DNA of 64,000 nt. Source: Chitinophagaceae bacterium (GTDB taxonomy: Bacteria; Bacteroidota; Bacteroidia; Chitinophagales; Chitinophagaceae). A model generated the notes under the pieces. It had not been told where the DNA came from. It saw only the letters and a list, made by a program, of their open reading frames with translations, and searched no databases. The position numbers and the translations under genes were made by a program. The stretch is from positions 62,001 to 126,000 of the forward strand of contig JADJYK010000007.1 in the NCBI GenBank assembly GCA_016719815.1, given 5' to 3'. Below, one piece after another: positions 47,194 to 55,479 of the stretch; positions within the stretch are counted from its first letter, which is position 1, and every line of letters starts with the position of its first letter.

Positions 47194-47808
47194 TTAGCGT
47201 CTCCTCCCACCACCTTGAAACAATGGTATTTGCAGTCCGCCCCTTATTATTGGAATTGAACGTCCGTAGCCGTCAGTATAGGGAGAGTTTTTATTCCCTG
47301 ACACATCAAATAATACTGACAGATAATAAAAGGGTTGACCACCGGCCCCTTCTCTGCCAGAAGTATATCCACCCCCAACAAGAAAACTACCTGCATCACC
47401 TTTTGCAGTCTCAGTGTAAGTGCTGCCCCCTTGTACATACTTTAGCTTAAAAAAATTTTGCTCAAGCTGTGCCTGCGCAAAAAGAAAACGTACCGGATAG
47501 AGTTTCGCAAATACGCCACCACCATAAACATGCTGCCTGAGTTTATCGTTAAATACTCCATTATAATCCCGGTAAGATGTGTAATTATAATTTATTACAA
47601 CACCCGCATCTGCCCAGTTTGTAAGGCTGTAACCAAGAACCGGACTTGCTCCAACAAGGAATGTACTGTTGTAAAAGGCAAGGGATACACTTCCTCCTGT
47701 AAACAGGTTTTCCTTCCTAAACCCGCCTTTCTTTTCTTCATCTTCATTTTGTGCAATGGAGGCATAAGAAAGGTTAACAACTGCCATTAACAATAATATC
47801 TTCTTCAT
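47194..47808 (-). CDS. Small exported beta-barrel protein of unknown function
   Basis: A 204-residue protein with a signal peptide ending near residue 19 (SYASIAQ). The mature part has alternating strands (GGSVSLAFYNSTFLVGASPVLGYSL, AGVVINYNYTSY, GGGVFAKLYPVRFLFAQAQLEQ), as in small outer-membrane barrels. The C-terminus is Gly/Arg-rich (GGGRRR), unlike the aromatic C-terminal residue of a classical porin. Similar proteins are widely annotated as hypothetical in Chitinophagaceae. It has no operon partner. Confidence 0.7.
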   Translation of the reverse strand: MKKILLLMAVVNLSYASIAQNEDEEKKGGFRKENLFTGGSVSLAFYNSTFLVGASPVLGYSLTNWADAGVVINYNYTSYRDYNGVFNDKLRQHVYGGGVFAKLYPVRFLFAQAQLEQNFFKLKYVQGGSTYTETAKGDAGSFLVGGGYTSGREGAGGQPFYYLSVLFDVSGNKNSPYTDGYGRSIPIIRGGLQIPLFQGGGRRR

Positions 47809-47916
47809 ATTTTGTGTTTTATCAAATTTTTCCTGCTTAATCCAGTTGACAGGAATCTATTAGTATTTTTTGAGACGATAGCAACTATAGTTTGGCTGCA
47901 AGTAGCAACCCAGCAG

Positions 47917-49968
47917 TTAATAATTCATCAATTTTTTCAACGCCTGTACCACTTTTACAGGATTAGGTAACATGGCATGTTCAAGATGCACATTCATAGG
48001 CACAGCAGGAAGGTTTAATGCACCAAGTACTTCAACCGGTGCATCGAGATACCGGAAACATTCCCTTGAAATTCGGCCAGCCAGTGCTTCGGCAAAAGAA
48101 TTATTTTGCTGTTCTTCCGTTAGCACTAAACACCTGCCATGTTTTTTTACTCTTTCAAAAATCAGTTCTTCATCAAGGGGAAATAATGTTCGTAAATCCA
48201 CTATCTCAACTTTGCCATGCATTTGTCTTGCCGCGGCTTTTGCCCAATACACACCCATACCATACGTTATGACCACACAACTTTCTCCTTCTCTTATTGC
48301 TTTCGGTTCAGCCTCTGTAACAATATTTGCATTTCCAAAAGGAAGTACATAATCAGAACCTGGCTCCAAAGTTTTAGCATCTTCAGTTCCCGGCACCTTA
48401 CTCCAATATAATCCTTTATGTTCCAGCATTACAACCGGGTTGGGGTCATAGTACGCTGCTTTCATCAATCCTTTCATATCTGCAGCATTCGACGGATAAG
48501 CTATTTTAATGCCTTTTATAGAAAGAAGCGTTGTTTCAATACTTCCACTATGATAAGGCCCGCCACCACCGTATGCACCGGTTGGCACTCTTAATATCAT
48601 TGATACCGGAAACTTACCACAAGTAAGATAACAACTTTTAGAAACTTCAGAAGCCAGCTGGTTCAACGCCGGATAGATATAATCGGCAAATTGTACCTCT
48701 ACAATCGGCTTCAGTCCTACAGCACTCATTCCGACAGCAGAACCAACAATATAGGCTTCCTGAATTGCAGTATTAAACACCCTATTCTCGCCAAACCTGT
48801 CAGCCAATGTTGCTGCTTCACGGAAAACTCCTCCCAACCTTTTTCCAACATCCTGGCCATAAAGCACTGCTTCAGGGTGCTGCTCCATAATCTCCCGTAT
48901 GGCGAAAAGTGCCGCATCCACCATTAATATTTTCCCTGCCCCAGCAGGCACTCTCTCTCCTTTTTCTTGGGTTACGGCTGTTGGGGCAAATATATGTTCC
49001 CCTACTGTCAAAACATCAGGTTCGGGAGAGGCAACAGTCTTTGCAAATTCAGCCGCAATAAATTCAAAGGCTAACTTTTCAATCTGTATCAGTGTATCTT
49101 CCGGAACTCCTCTTTCAGAAAGTTTAACCCGCAATTTAGGAACAGGGTCATGCTCACAGTGCCTGTTCCAGTCATCTTCTGGCCTGTAAAATTCCTTTCT
49201 GACACCACTTGTATGATGCCCTAATAAAGGTACCCTGGCATGTACTAATACGGGTTTTTTTTGCTTTCTCACAAAATCAAATACTTCACTCATGGTAGTA
49301 AATGATGCTTCAAAATCACTTCCATCTACCTGTACTCTGTGCAATCCTTTAAATCCTGCTGCATATTCGAAAGCATTCATTGTTCTTGCCTCATCTGCTG
49401 TCACACTTATTCCCCAGTCATTATCCTGCACCAGGAAAATTATTGGCAATTGTTTTAAAGCTGCAAACTGGAATGCCTCGCTAACTTCCCCTTCGGTTAT
49501 ACTTGCGTCGCCTAAAGAACACAGAACCACGGATTCGGCCAGCCGGTTTCCGGTTTTTTCATTTAGCCAATAGCTGACTCCCTGGGCCACTCCTGTGGCA
49601 GGTATAGCCTGCATTCCTGTGGCACTGCTTTGCATTATGATGGTTGGCTTATCACCGCCCTTGTAGTTTGGATGCGAGTAATATTCTCTTCCCCCGGTAA
49701 AAATATCATTTCCTTTTGCCAGCAATTGCAGCATCTGTTCATAAGGGGAAAAGCCAATGGCCATAATCAAACTTTCGTCCCTGTAATAAGGACTAACAAA
49801 ATCTGATGACACCAGCTGAAAAGCTGTTGCAATTTGTATTGCCTCATGGCCCCTTGAAGTAGAGTGAACATAACGGCAAATTGAACGATTTGCCTCATAT
49901 ATAAGGGCCATTTCTTTAGCCTGGCACATCAGCTTATATGCACGGAGCAATATTTCGGTATCAATCAT
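47917..49968 (-). CDS. Branched-chain-type 2-oxoacid dehydrogenase E1, fused alpha and beta subunits
   Basis: A 683-residue fusion. The alpha half (about 1-325) has the TPP-binding motif GDASITEGEVSEAFQFAALK ending in QDNDWGISV (about 150-190), and a HTSGVRKEFYRPEDDW phosphorylation-loop-like segment. The beta half (about 345-683) starts at GAGKILMVDAALFAIREIME and has VLYGQDVGKRLGGVFREAATL and the LRVPTGAYGGGGPYHSGS loop. It decarboxylates 2-oxoacids (branched-chain or pyruvate) and passes the acyl group to E2 lipoate. No E2 or E3 gene is adjacent, so substrate class rests on similarity. The fused form is common in Bacteroidota. Confidence 0.92.
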   Translation of the reverse strand: MIDTEILLRAYKLMCQAKEMALIYEANRSICRYVHSTSRGHEAIQIATAFQLVSSDFVSPYYRDESLIMAIGFSPYEQMLQLLAKGNDIFTGGREYYSHPNYKGGDKPTIIMQSSATGMQAIPATGVAQGVSYWLNEKTGNRLAESVVLCSLGDASITEGEVSEAFQFAALKQLPIIFLVQDNDWGISVTADEARTMNAFEYAAGFKGLHRVQVDGSDFEASFTTMSEVFDFVRKQKKPVLVHARVPLLGHHTSGVRKEFYRPEDDWNRHCEHDPVPKLRVKLSERGVPEDTLIQIEKLAFEFIAAEFAKTVASPEPDVLTVGEHIFAPTAVTQEKGERVPAGAGKILMVDAALFAIREIMEQHPEAVLYGQDVGKRLGGVFREAATLADRFGENRVFNTAIQEAYIVGSAVGMSAVGLKPIVEVQFADYIYPALNQLASEVSKSCYLTCGKFPVSMILRVPTGAYGGGGPYHSGSIETTLLSIKGIKIAYPSNAADMKGLMKAAYYDPNPVVMLEHKGLYWSKVPGTEDAKTLEPGSDYVLPFGNANIVTEAEPKAIREGESCVVITYGMGVYWAKAAARQMHGKVEIVDLRTLFPLDEELIFERVKKHGRCLVLTEEQQNNSFAEALAGRISRECFRYLDAPVEVLGALNLPAVPMNVHLEHAMLPNPVKVVQALKKLMNY

Positions 49969-50019
49969 GCAAGCAAATGTTGGATAAGCAAATGTAAGGC
50001 AATCATTCTCGTAAAAATT

Positions 50020-50044
50020 ATGCCACCCGGAAAGATGGTGGCAT
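50020..50044 (-). terminator. Terminator after the FAH-family gene
   Basis: Perfect 8-base stem ATGCCACC / GGTGGCAT with a 9-base loop, followed on the minus strand by AATTTTTAC. It separates the FAH-family and E1 genes. Confidence 0.65.
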
Positions 50045-50076
50045 TGCTTCAGTTAGTTTTGCTCCTTCATTCAAAA

Positions 50077-50688
50077 TTATTTTACCTCCAGTTCAAACAT
50101 TTTATCATCTTCGATAAATCCTTCGAGTATATCTCCAACCACCACTTCCCCTACACCAGCCGGAGTTCCAGTGTAAATCAAATCGCCAATATTAATTGAA
50201 AAATAATTTGAGATGTAAGAGACTATCCTGTCAAAGCTATGAAGCATATTCCCTGTATTACCCTGTTGCACAAGTTCCTTATTCTTATACAATCCAAAAT
50301 TTATATCCTTCTTATTTTTTATGTCTGTAACCGGAACCCACTTACCAATTACAGCTGAGTTATCCCAGGCCTTTGCTCTTTCCCAGGGAAGCCCTTTGGC
50401 TTTAAGTTCGTTTTGAATATCCCTTGCGGTAAAGTCGATTCCAACTGTTATCGCATCATAATATTTACCTGCAAATTTTTCCTGAACATATTTCCCGTTC
50501 TTACTTACTCGCAATACAAGTTCACATTCATAATGCAATTCATTAGTAAACTCCGGATAATAGAAAGGGGTATGCGATTGCAGCAATGCGCTTTTCGGTT
50601 TCATGAAAATAACCGGTTCATCAGGAATCTCGTTGCCAAGTTCTGAAGCATGCGCTGCATAGTTACGTCCAACACAAAAAATTTTCAT
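50077..50688 (-). CDS. Fumarylacetoacetate hydrolase family protein
   Basis: A 203-residue FAH-fold protein starting MKIFCVGRNYAAHASELG. The metal-binding acidic residues are in NELHYECELVLR (about 50), with the family motifs GIDFTARDIQNELK and PWERAKAWDNSAVIGKWVP next. GDLIYTGTPAGVGEV closes the fold. Substrates in this family range from acylpyruvates and oxaloacetate to fumarylacetoacetate; the short single-domain form favours an acylpyruvase or oxaloacetate decarboxylase-type role. A terminator follows. Confidence 0.9.
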   Translation of the reverse strand: MKIFCVGRNYAAHASELGNEIPDEPVIFMKPKSALLQSHTPFYYPEFTNELHYECELVLRVSKNGKYVQEKFAGKYYDAITVGIDFTARDIQNELKAKGLPWERAKAWDNSAVIGKWVPVTDIKNKKDINFGLYKNKELVQQGNTGNMLHSFDRIVSYISNYFSINIGDLIYTGTPAGVGEVVVGDILEGFIEDDKMFELEVK

Positions 50689-50856
50689 ACATGGTGTATT
50701 ATAATCAAATACAATGGAAACAGACCTGTCAGTCCATAGTATTCACTGGTTATCAATAAGATTATCAGATTTTAATATCCTGCTGAATTACAATCGCAGG
50801 TAGTAACGGTGAAAAATGAGGGTCGGTCGGCTAAATTAAGCAATGAAACTGATTTC

Positions 50857-51432
50857 TCATAGCTTAACGTCCTGATTATTTATCAAATTCATAGCGACCG
50901 ATATTCCCTGTGCAGCAAAGACCTCAATAATTTCAACAGCTTTTGAAATTTTCTGGGTGACGAGTGGTTCTTCTTCTTTTTTCCATTTTCCAAGTACAAA
51001 ATCTGACTGATGCCCCTTAGGATAATCATTACCAATTCCAAACCTTAGTTTTGGATATTCTCTTGTTTGCAACACCTCTTCAATACTTTTCAAACCGTTA
51101 TGGCCAGCATCACTGCCTGCAGGCCTCAGCCTTAACTTATTCAACGGCAATGCAAGGTCATCCACAATAACTAAAGTATTATTCAGGCTAATTTTTTCTT
51201 TGTCTAGCCAATATTTAACTGCCTTTCCGCTTAAATTCATATAAGTAGTGGGGCAAATACAAACAAAATATTTTCCTTTCCATTTTATTTCTGCAACATA
51301 GGCCAGCCTGTCCACCCGGAAAACACCATCATGTTTATGTACAAAAGCATTAACTACATCAAAGCCTATATTATGCCTTGTATGAGCATATTCGTTTCCA
51401 AAATTTCCCAAGCCAACAACCAGGTATTTCAC
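50857..51432 (-). CDS. pth: Peptidyl-tRNA hydrolase
   Basis: A 191-residue Pth. The catalytic His is H20 in HTRHNIGFDVVNAF, with the conserved VVDDLALPLNKLRLRPAGSDAGHNGLKS segment near 90-115 (acidic Asp and the GHNG loop) and LRFGIGNDYPKG after it. It recycles peptidyl-tRNA dropped during translation. The gene follows rplY in the usual prs-rplY-pth order, with a terminator hairpin between rplY and pth. Confidence 0.95.
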   Translation of the reverse strand: MKYLVVGLGNFGNEYAHTRHNIGFDVVNAFVHKHDGVFRVDRLAYVAEIKWKGKYFVCICPTTYMNLSGKAVKYWLDKEKISLNNTLVIVDDLALPLNKLRLRPAGSDAGHNGLKSIEEVLQTREYPKLRFGIGNDYPKGHQSDFVLGKWKKEEEPLVTQKISKAVEIIEVFAAQGISVAMNLINNQDVKL

Positions 51433-51471
51433 TAGTACTATTTATTTGTCAAATATCGCTTACTAAATGTA

Positions 51472-51498
51472 AAAACCCGTATCTGTGATACGGGTTTT
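51472..51498 (-). terminator. Terminator after rplY
   Basis: Perfect 12-base stem AAAACCCGTATC / GATACGGGTTTT with a 3-base loop. On the minus strand it continues into TACATTTAG after a T-run. It lies 20 bases past the rplY stop. Confidence 0.8.
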
Positions 51499-51517
51499 AT
51501 AATACAAGTTCCGTTAT

Positions 51518-52138
51518 TTATTTTTTTGCAGCAGGTGCAGCAGGTGCAGCGGCAGCGGCGGGTGTAGCAGGTGCAGCAGCTTCCTCCTGCTTCAGTTGTC
51601 TTGTCATAACTACCGATGCGACAGGAATTCGGGGAGGATTCATTACTTCATAGTTTTCCTCCTTAATATCTTCAACCCTGATATTTCCATTCACCTCAAG
51701 GTCATCAATTGCAACTTCAATGCACTCTTTAAGATATTTAGGATACGTCTTTACTTTTAAAGATTTCATTTTTGTAACGAGCTTACCACCATCTTTTACT
51801 CCTTTTGAAGCACCCACAAACTTGAGTGGAATATTAGCCACAACTTTTTTCCCTTCTACCAGTTCCAGCAGATCGACATGTATCAAAGATTCATCCACTT
51901 TGTCAAACTGCAAATCCTTGAGAATAGTTCTGTAGGTTTTCCCATCTACAATAACTTCTGCTATCTGAAAACTGGGAGTGTAAACTAATTTCTTGAACGC
52001 AGTTGCAGGAGCATAAAAATTAATTTCCTGAGCGCCGCCATAAATTACACCAGGCACCAGTTCCTGAGAGCGGAGCTGCCGGGTGGCCGATTTCCCGAAT
52101 CCGGTCCTCAGTTGACCTTCGATTGTAATTGTTTTCAT
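51518..52138 (-). CDS. rplY: 50S ribosomal protein L25/general stress protein Ctc
   Basis: A 206-residue L25 of the long (Ctc) type. The N-terminal 5S-rRNA-binding domain opens with TITIEGQLRTGFGKSATRQL and ends near 95, and the C-terminal TL5-type domain contains YPKYLKECIEVAIDDLEVNGNIRV. The tail (about 185-206) is a low-complexity Ala/Pro stretch ending in KK. It binds 5S rRNA at the central protuberance. It follows prs by 47 bases on the same strand and is probably cotranscribed. Confidence 0.95.
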   Translation of the reverse strand: MKTITIEGQLRTGFGKSATRQLRSQELVPGVIYGGAQEINFYAPATAFKKLVYTPSFQIAEVIVDGKTYRTILKDLQFDKVDESLIHVDLLELVEGKKVVANIPLKFVGASKGVKDGGKLVTKMKSLKVKTYPKYLKECIEVAIDDLEVNGNIRVEDIKEENYEVMNPPRIPVASVVMTRQLKQEEAAAPATPAAAAAPAAPAAKK

Positions 52139-52185
52139 TTTTGTTCTTATTGTTTAATTATTAAAAAATTGTAGTTACCCGCACT

Positions 52186-53133
52186 CTACCTGTCCTTCCG
52201 CTGCGAATGAATAAAAAGGCTTGTGATGCTCTTATTTTCATACGCATTCCTGATTGCAACCGCAAAAAGTTCTGCTACTGTCAGCACTTTTATTTTTGAG
52301 GTTTCCTTTTTCAGCGGTATTGTATCACACACAATCAGTTCTTCCAATACACTATTCTCAATATTTTCATATGCTTTTCCACTTAAAACCGGGTGTGTAA
52401 TCAGTGCTCGTACTGTTCTGGCACCTTTTTCTTTTAAAAGAGCTGCACTTTTTGCCAATGTCCCTCCTGTATCACAGATATCATCTATCAACACAACATC
52501 CCTGTCGGTCACATCTCCGATGACCACCATACTGGCAATTTCATTTGCCCGCTTTCTGTGTTTATCGCAGATCACCATTTCTGCATTAAAAAAACTGGCA
52601 ATTTCCCTGATGCGGTTTGTTGCTCCCACGTCGGGGGCGGCAAAGGTAAGGTTTTCCAATTTTAAATTCTCAATGTAGGGGATAAAAACTGCATGACTGT
52701 CGAGATGGTCAACCGGAATGTCAAAATATCCCTGAATTTGCGGAGCATGCAGGTCCATAGTAATTACCCGATCAGCACCAGCGGCTACTAACATGTTGGC
52801 AATCAGCTTACTTCCAATTGCTACCCTGGGCTTATCTTTTCTGTCCTGGCGAGCATATCCGTAATACGGAATTACAGCAATTACTTTATAGGCCGAAGCT
52901 CTTTTTGCCGCATCTATCATCAACAGCAATTCCAGCAGGTTCTCAACCGGCGAAAATGTACTTTGAAAAAGGAAAACATAATCCCCTCTTACACTTTCCA
53001 GAAAACTTGGTGAAATTTCCCCATCACTAAACCGCTGTGTATTGACTTTACCCAGCCTTGTTCCATATTGTTTACAGATTTGCTCGGCCAGTTCCATAGA
53101 ACCGGTTCCTGAAAAAATTTTTGCGGAATGCAT
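52186..53133 (-). CDS. prs: Ribose-phosphate pyrophosphokinase
   Basis: A 315-residue PRPP synthase. Motifs include TQRFSDGEISPSFLESVRG near 35-50, YYGYARQDRKDKPR (the flexible ATP-loop) near 95-110, the DLHAPQIQGYFDIPVDHL metal site, and the PRPP motif DVVLIDDICDTGGTL near 215. It makes PRPP for purine, pyrimidine, His and Trp synthesis, and so feeds hpt and pyrD elsewhere in the window. It heads the prs-rplY-pth cluster. Confidence 0.95.
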   Translation of the reverse strand: MHSAKIFSGTGSMELAEQICKQYGTRLGKVNTQRFSDGEISPSFLESVRGDYVFLFQSTFSPVENLLELLLMIDAAKRASAYKVIAVIPYYGYARQDRKDKPRVAIGSKLIANMLVAAGADRVITMDLHAPQIQGYFDIPVDHLDSHAVFIPYIENLKLENLTFAAPDVGATNRIREIASFFNAEMVICDKHRKRANEIASMVVIGDVTDRDVVLIDDICDTGGTLAKSAALLKEKGARTVRALITHPVLSGKAYENIENSVLEELIVCDTIPLKKETSKIKVLTVAELFAVAIRNAYENKSITSLFIHSQRKDR

Positions 53134-53233
53134 GGCAGATGAATGTGTGCGGCGAAGATAACAATTCGCTGCCTCATTCCTGAAAATTGAAGCTTAAAAA
53201 TGGCAACCCCTGAAAATGAACCGACTGTTTTGC

Positions 53234-53407
53234 CTATTTACTTTTGATGGTCAATGCGGTGCTGGCATCTCTTTGGCTACTTGCGTTACAGCTATAGAAA
53301 AGGGAAGAGCAAATAAATACAGAGAGAAAAAGAACAATTACATACAGAAATCCAACAAATAAAACCGGGTGAAGTGCTCCCCCCGAAGCAGTTCTGGTGT
53401 TTTTCAT
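53234..53407 (-). CDS. Possible small membrane protein (57 residues)
   Basis: An ATG-initiated 57-codon frame in the 353-base gap between prs and radC, below the usual length cut-off. It starts MKNTRTASGGALHPV, then has one strongly hydrophobic helix of about 20 residues (LFVGFLYVIVLFLSVFICSS), and ends with a polar tail. It could be a small inner-membrane protein; no family is recognised and it may be chance. It has no visible partner gene. Confidence 0.4.
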   Translation of the reverse strand: MKNTRTASGGALHPVLFVGFLYVIVLFLSVFICSSLFYSCNASSQRDASTALTIKSK

Positions 53408-53452
53408 AAGGTGTGATTTTTGTTTACTTTTTTCAATAGTTGCCTATTGAGA

Positions 53453-53482
53453 TTGACGGCATAAAAATATTAGCTATACTTG
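53453..53482 (+). promoter_or_regulatory. Promoter of radC
   Basis: TTG (53453-53455), 19 bases, then TATACTTG (53475-53482), one base from TAnnTTTG. The radC ATG at 53487 follows at once, so the mRNA is probably leaderless. Confidence 0.55.
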
Positions 53483-53486
53483 TTGT

Positions 53487-54179
53487 ATGCAAGAGCACAA
53501 GTACTCAATAAAACAGTGGGCAAAAGACGACCGTCCACGGGAAAAATTACTACTGAAAGGCGCCGACAGCCTTAGTAATTCTGAACTGCTGGCCATTTTA
53601 ATACAAAACGGCAATAAAGAAAAAACAGCCGTTGACCTGGCAAAAGAAGTGCTGAAATCAGGAAAGGATAATCTGCATGAGCTGGGTAAACTTTCGCTAA
53701 AAGACCTAATGAAAATCAAAGGAATTGGTGAAGCTAAAGCCGTTGCTATTATTGCAGCCCTTGAGCTGGGAAGACGACGGCAGGCAGAAGCACCTATTGA
53801 CAAAGCCAGGGTATTATCCAGCAATGATATTGCCGTTTTTTTGCAAGCAAGATTGAAAGATAACCGTCATGAAGTTTTTGCAGTAATGTACCTGAACAGG
53901 GCTAATAAAGTAAACCACTTTGAAATAATAAGCAAAGGAGGCATTACAGGTACGGTGGCTGATCCAAGAGTTATTCTCAGAAAAGCACTGGAGTATGATG
54001 CCGTAAGTATTATTCTCTGTCACAATCATCCCTCAGGAAGTTTGAAACCGAGCCGTGCAGATGAACAACTTACAGTAAAAATTAAAGAAGCTGCCTGTTT
54101 TTTGGATATAACCGTTCTCGACCATGTAATTGTAAGCGAAAATGGGTATTTCAGTTTTGCAGATGAAGGGCTCCTATAA
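53487..54179 (+). CDS. radC: JAMM/MPN-domain DNA repair protein RadC
   Basis: A 230-residue RadC (UPF0758). The N-terminal helix-hairpin-helix region contains SLKDLMKIKGIGEAKAVAI near 75. The C-terminal JAMM metalloprotease-like fold has the zinc motif HNHPSGSLKPSRADEQ near 175. Its cellular role remains unclear despite the name. It carries its own promoter and ends in a shared bidirectional terminator with the DUF3467 gene. Confidence 0.93.
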   Translation: MQEHKYSIKQWAKDDRPREKLLLKGADSLSNSELLAILIQNGNKEKTAVDLAKEVLKSGKDNLHELGKLSLKDLMKIKGIGEAKAVAIIAALELGRRRQAEAPIDKARVLSSNDIAVFLQARLKDNRHEVFAVMYLNRANKVNHFEIISKGGITGTVADPRVILRKALEYDAVSIILCHNHPSGSLKPSRADEQLTVKIKEAACFLDITVLDHVIVSENGYFSFADEGLL

Positions 54180-54200
54180 CCAAAGAAATCCTCAAAAAAA

Positions 54201-54240
54201 AATTCCAAATTCCTATTGCTCAATAAGAATTTGGAATTTT
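54201..54240. terminator. Bidirectional terminator between radC and the DUF3467 gene
   Basis: Perfect 12-base stem AATTCCAAATTC / GAATTTGGAATT with a 14-base loop, flanked by A-runs on the left and T-runs on the right. It can act for both convergent genes. Confidence 0.8.
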
Positions 54241-54257
54241 ATCTCTGTGATATCAAT

Positions 54258-54572
54258 CTATGCCTGCGCAGTGGGACCACCAAAGTTCATAGGCAGTTGT
54301 ATCTCTTCTAGATCTTTTATTGTACCATTTACAGACTCATATTTTTGAATATTCTCGGTAATAGCCTTCATTAACCGCTTGGCATGTTGCGGGGTAAGAA
54401 TAATCCGGGACTTAACTTTGCTTTTGGGTGTTCCCGGCATTACATTCACAAAATCCACCACAAACTCTGCATGGGAGTGGGTAATAATGGCGAGATTAGC
54501 ATACGTTCCTTCAGCGACTTCTTCTGATATTTCAATGTTTAGCTGGTTTGGGGCAATTTCTTGTTCTGGCAT
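54258..54572 (-). CDS. DUF3467 domain-containing protein
   Basis: A 104-residue protein. The family pattern is ANLAIITHSHAEFVVDFVNV near 26 and SRIILTPQHAKRLMKAI near 57-75, and the C-terminus is Gly/Pro/Ala-rich. DUF3467 proteins are short cytoplasmic alpha/beta proteins of unknown function, broadly conserved in Bacteroidota. It sits 6 bases downstream of the secreted protein gene at 54579 on the same strand, so the two are probably cotranscribed. Confidence 0.88.
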   Translation of the reverse strand: MPEQEIAPNQLNIEISEEVAEGTYANLAIITHSHAEFVVDFVNVMPGTPKSKVKSRIILTPQHAKRLMKAITENIQKYESVNGTIKDLEEIQLPMNFGGPTAQA

Positions 54573-54578
54573 TGTTTA

Positions 54579-55346
54579 TTATTGTGCATTTAATAGAATC
54601 ATTCCGGTTTTCATGCATCCTTCAGGATTTACAGCAAAATTGTTTTCGCCTATTAACCCTGTAAGGTCTTTTATCCTCTTAAACTCTTTTATAAAACCAT
54701 TTGCATTTGCCTTGATTTTCTTTAATCCTTTAACTCCGGTTTCGGCATAGTAGTATTCATAATTCAAATCAAACTGGCGAAGTTCCGACTGTAAAATATT
54801 GCTGGTATTAATTCCCAGTTCTGAACTATATTTTTTATATAAATTGAATTTATCTCCCTTAAAAAGCTCCAGGTAGTAAGCCTTATCCTTTACCCCAAGC
54901 AGAGAACCATAAATAAACTTCATGGGAAACTGAATATCCAATGCGGTATCCCGTTGAATAATAAATGAATCGAGATCTCCTGGTTCTTTCACTAATGGTG
55001 TGCCTGAATTTTGTACTGACAGAAACCCCACTTCCTGGTTATAAGTGTTATAACTCAGTTTAATATTATAAGCTTTTGTGCCGGGAGAAAACATATCGCC
55101 TTTCAACGGTTCTCCAAAAAGAAATGATGAACCAATTACCTTGTAAGGCCCAATTAATTTGTACATGCCATCACCAGTTTGTTCCTGCAGCAATTTGTTA
55201 TGCTGCAATGCCGGGTCTGTCCAGCCTCTCATTTCTGAGGTAGGTGATGGGGGTGCAATAGCACCTGCACTGCCCTGGGCATTTATTTGCTGAACAGAGC
55301 CATAAACCGCAAGTACTGCGATTAGACCTGTTTTCAAGTTTTTCAT
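54579..55346 (-). CDS. Secreted protein of unknown function
   Basis: A 255-residue protein starting MKNLKTGLIAVLAVYGS with a signal peptide ending near residue 23 (QQINAQGS). The mature part is moderately charged with aromatic-rich strands (SYNTYNQEVGFLSVQ, KDKAYYLELFKGDKFNLYKKY), and the last 80 residues contain two amphipathic helices. I recognise no family. It lies between the terminator of the SusCD operon and the DUF3467 gene and shares a strand with both. Confidence 0.7.
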   Translation of the reverse strand: MKNLKTGLIAVLAVYGSVQQINAQGSAGAIAPPSPTSEMRGWTDPALQHNKLLQEQTGDGMYKLIGPYKVIGSSFLFGEPLKGDMFSPGTKAYNIKLSYNTYNQEVGFLSVQNSGTPLVKEPGDLDSFIIQRDTALDIQFPMKFIYGSLLGVKDKAYYLELFKGDKFNLYKKYSSELGINTSNILQSELRQFDLNYEYYYAETGVKGLKKIKANANGFIKEFKRIKDLTGLIGENNFAVNPEGCMKTGMILLNAQ

Positions 55347-55435
55347 TTCTTACTGTTTATATAAAATTACACAAGAAAGCGTTATTGAAAATATAAATCT
55401 AAAACAAGTTACCGCTGCAACAAACAAATAAAAAA

Positions 55436-55460
55436 CCGGCTAAAATAGCCGGCTTTTTAT
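55436..55460 (-). terminator. Terminator of the DUF1735-SusD-SusC operon
   Basis: Stem CCGGCTA (55436-55442) with TAGCCGG (55446-55452), 3-base loop; on the minus strand it runs into TTTTTTATTTG. It lies just past the DUF1735 stop at 55480. Confidence 0.7.
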
Positions 55461-55479
55461 TTGTAACGTATTCTGATAA

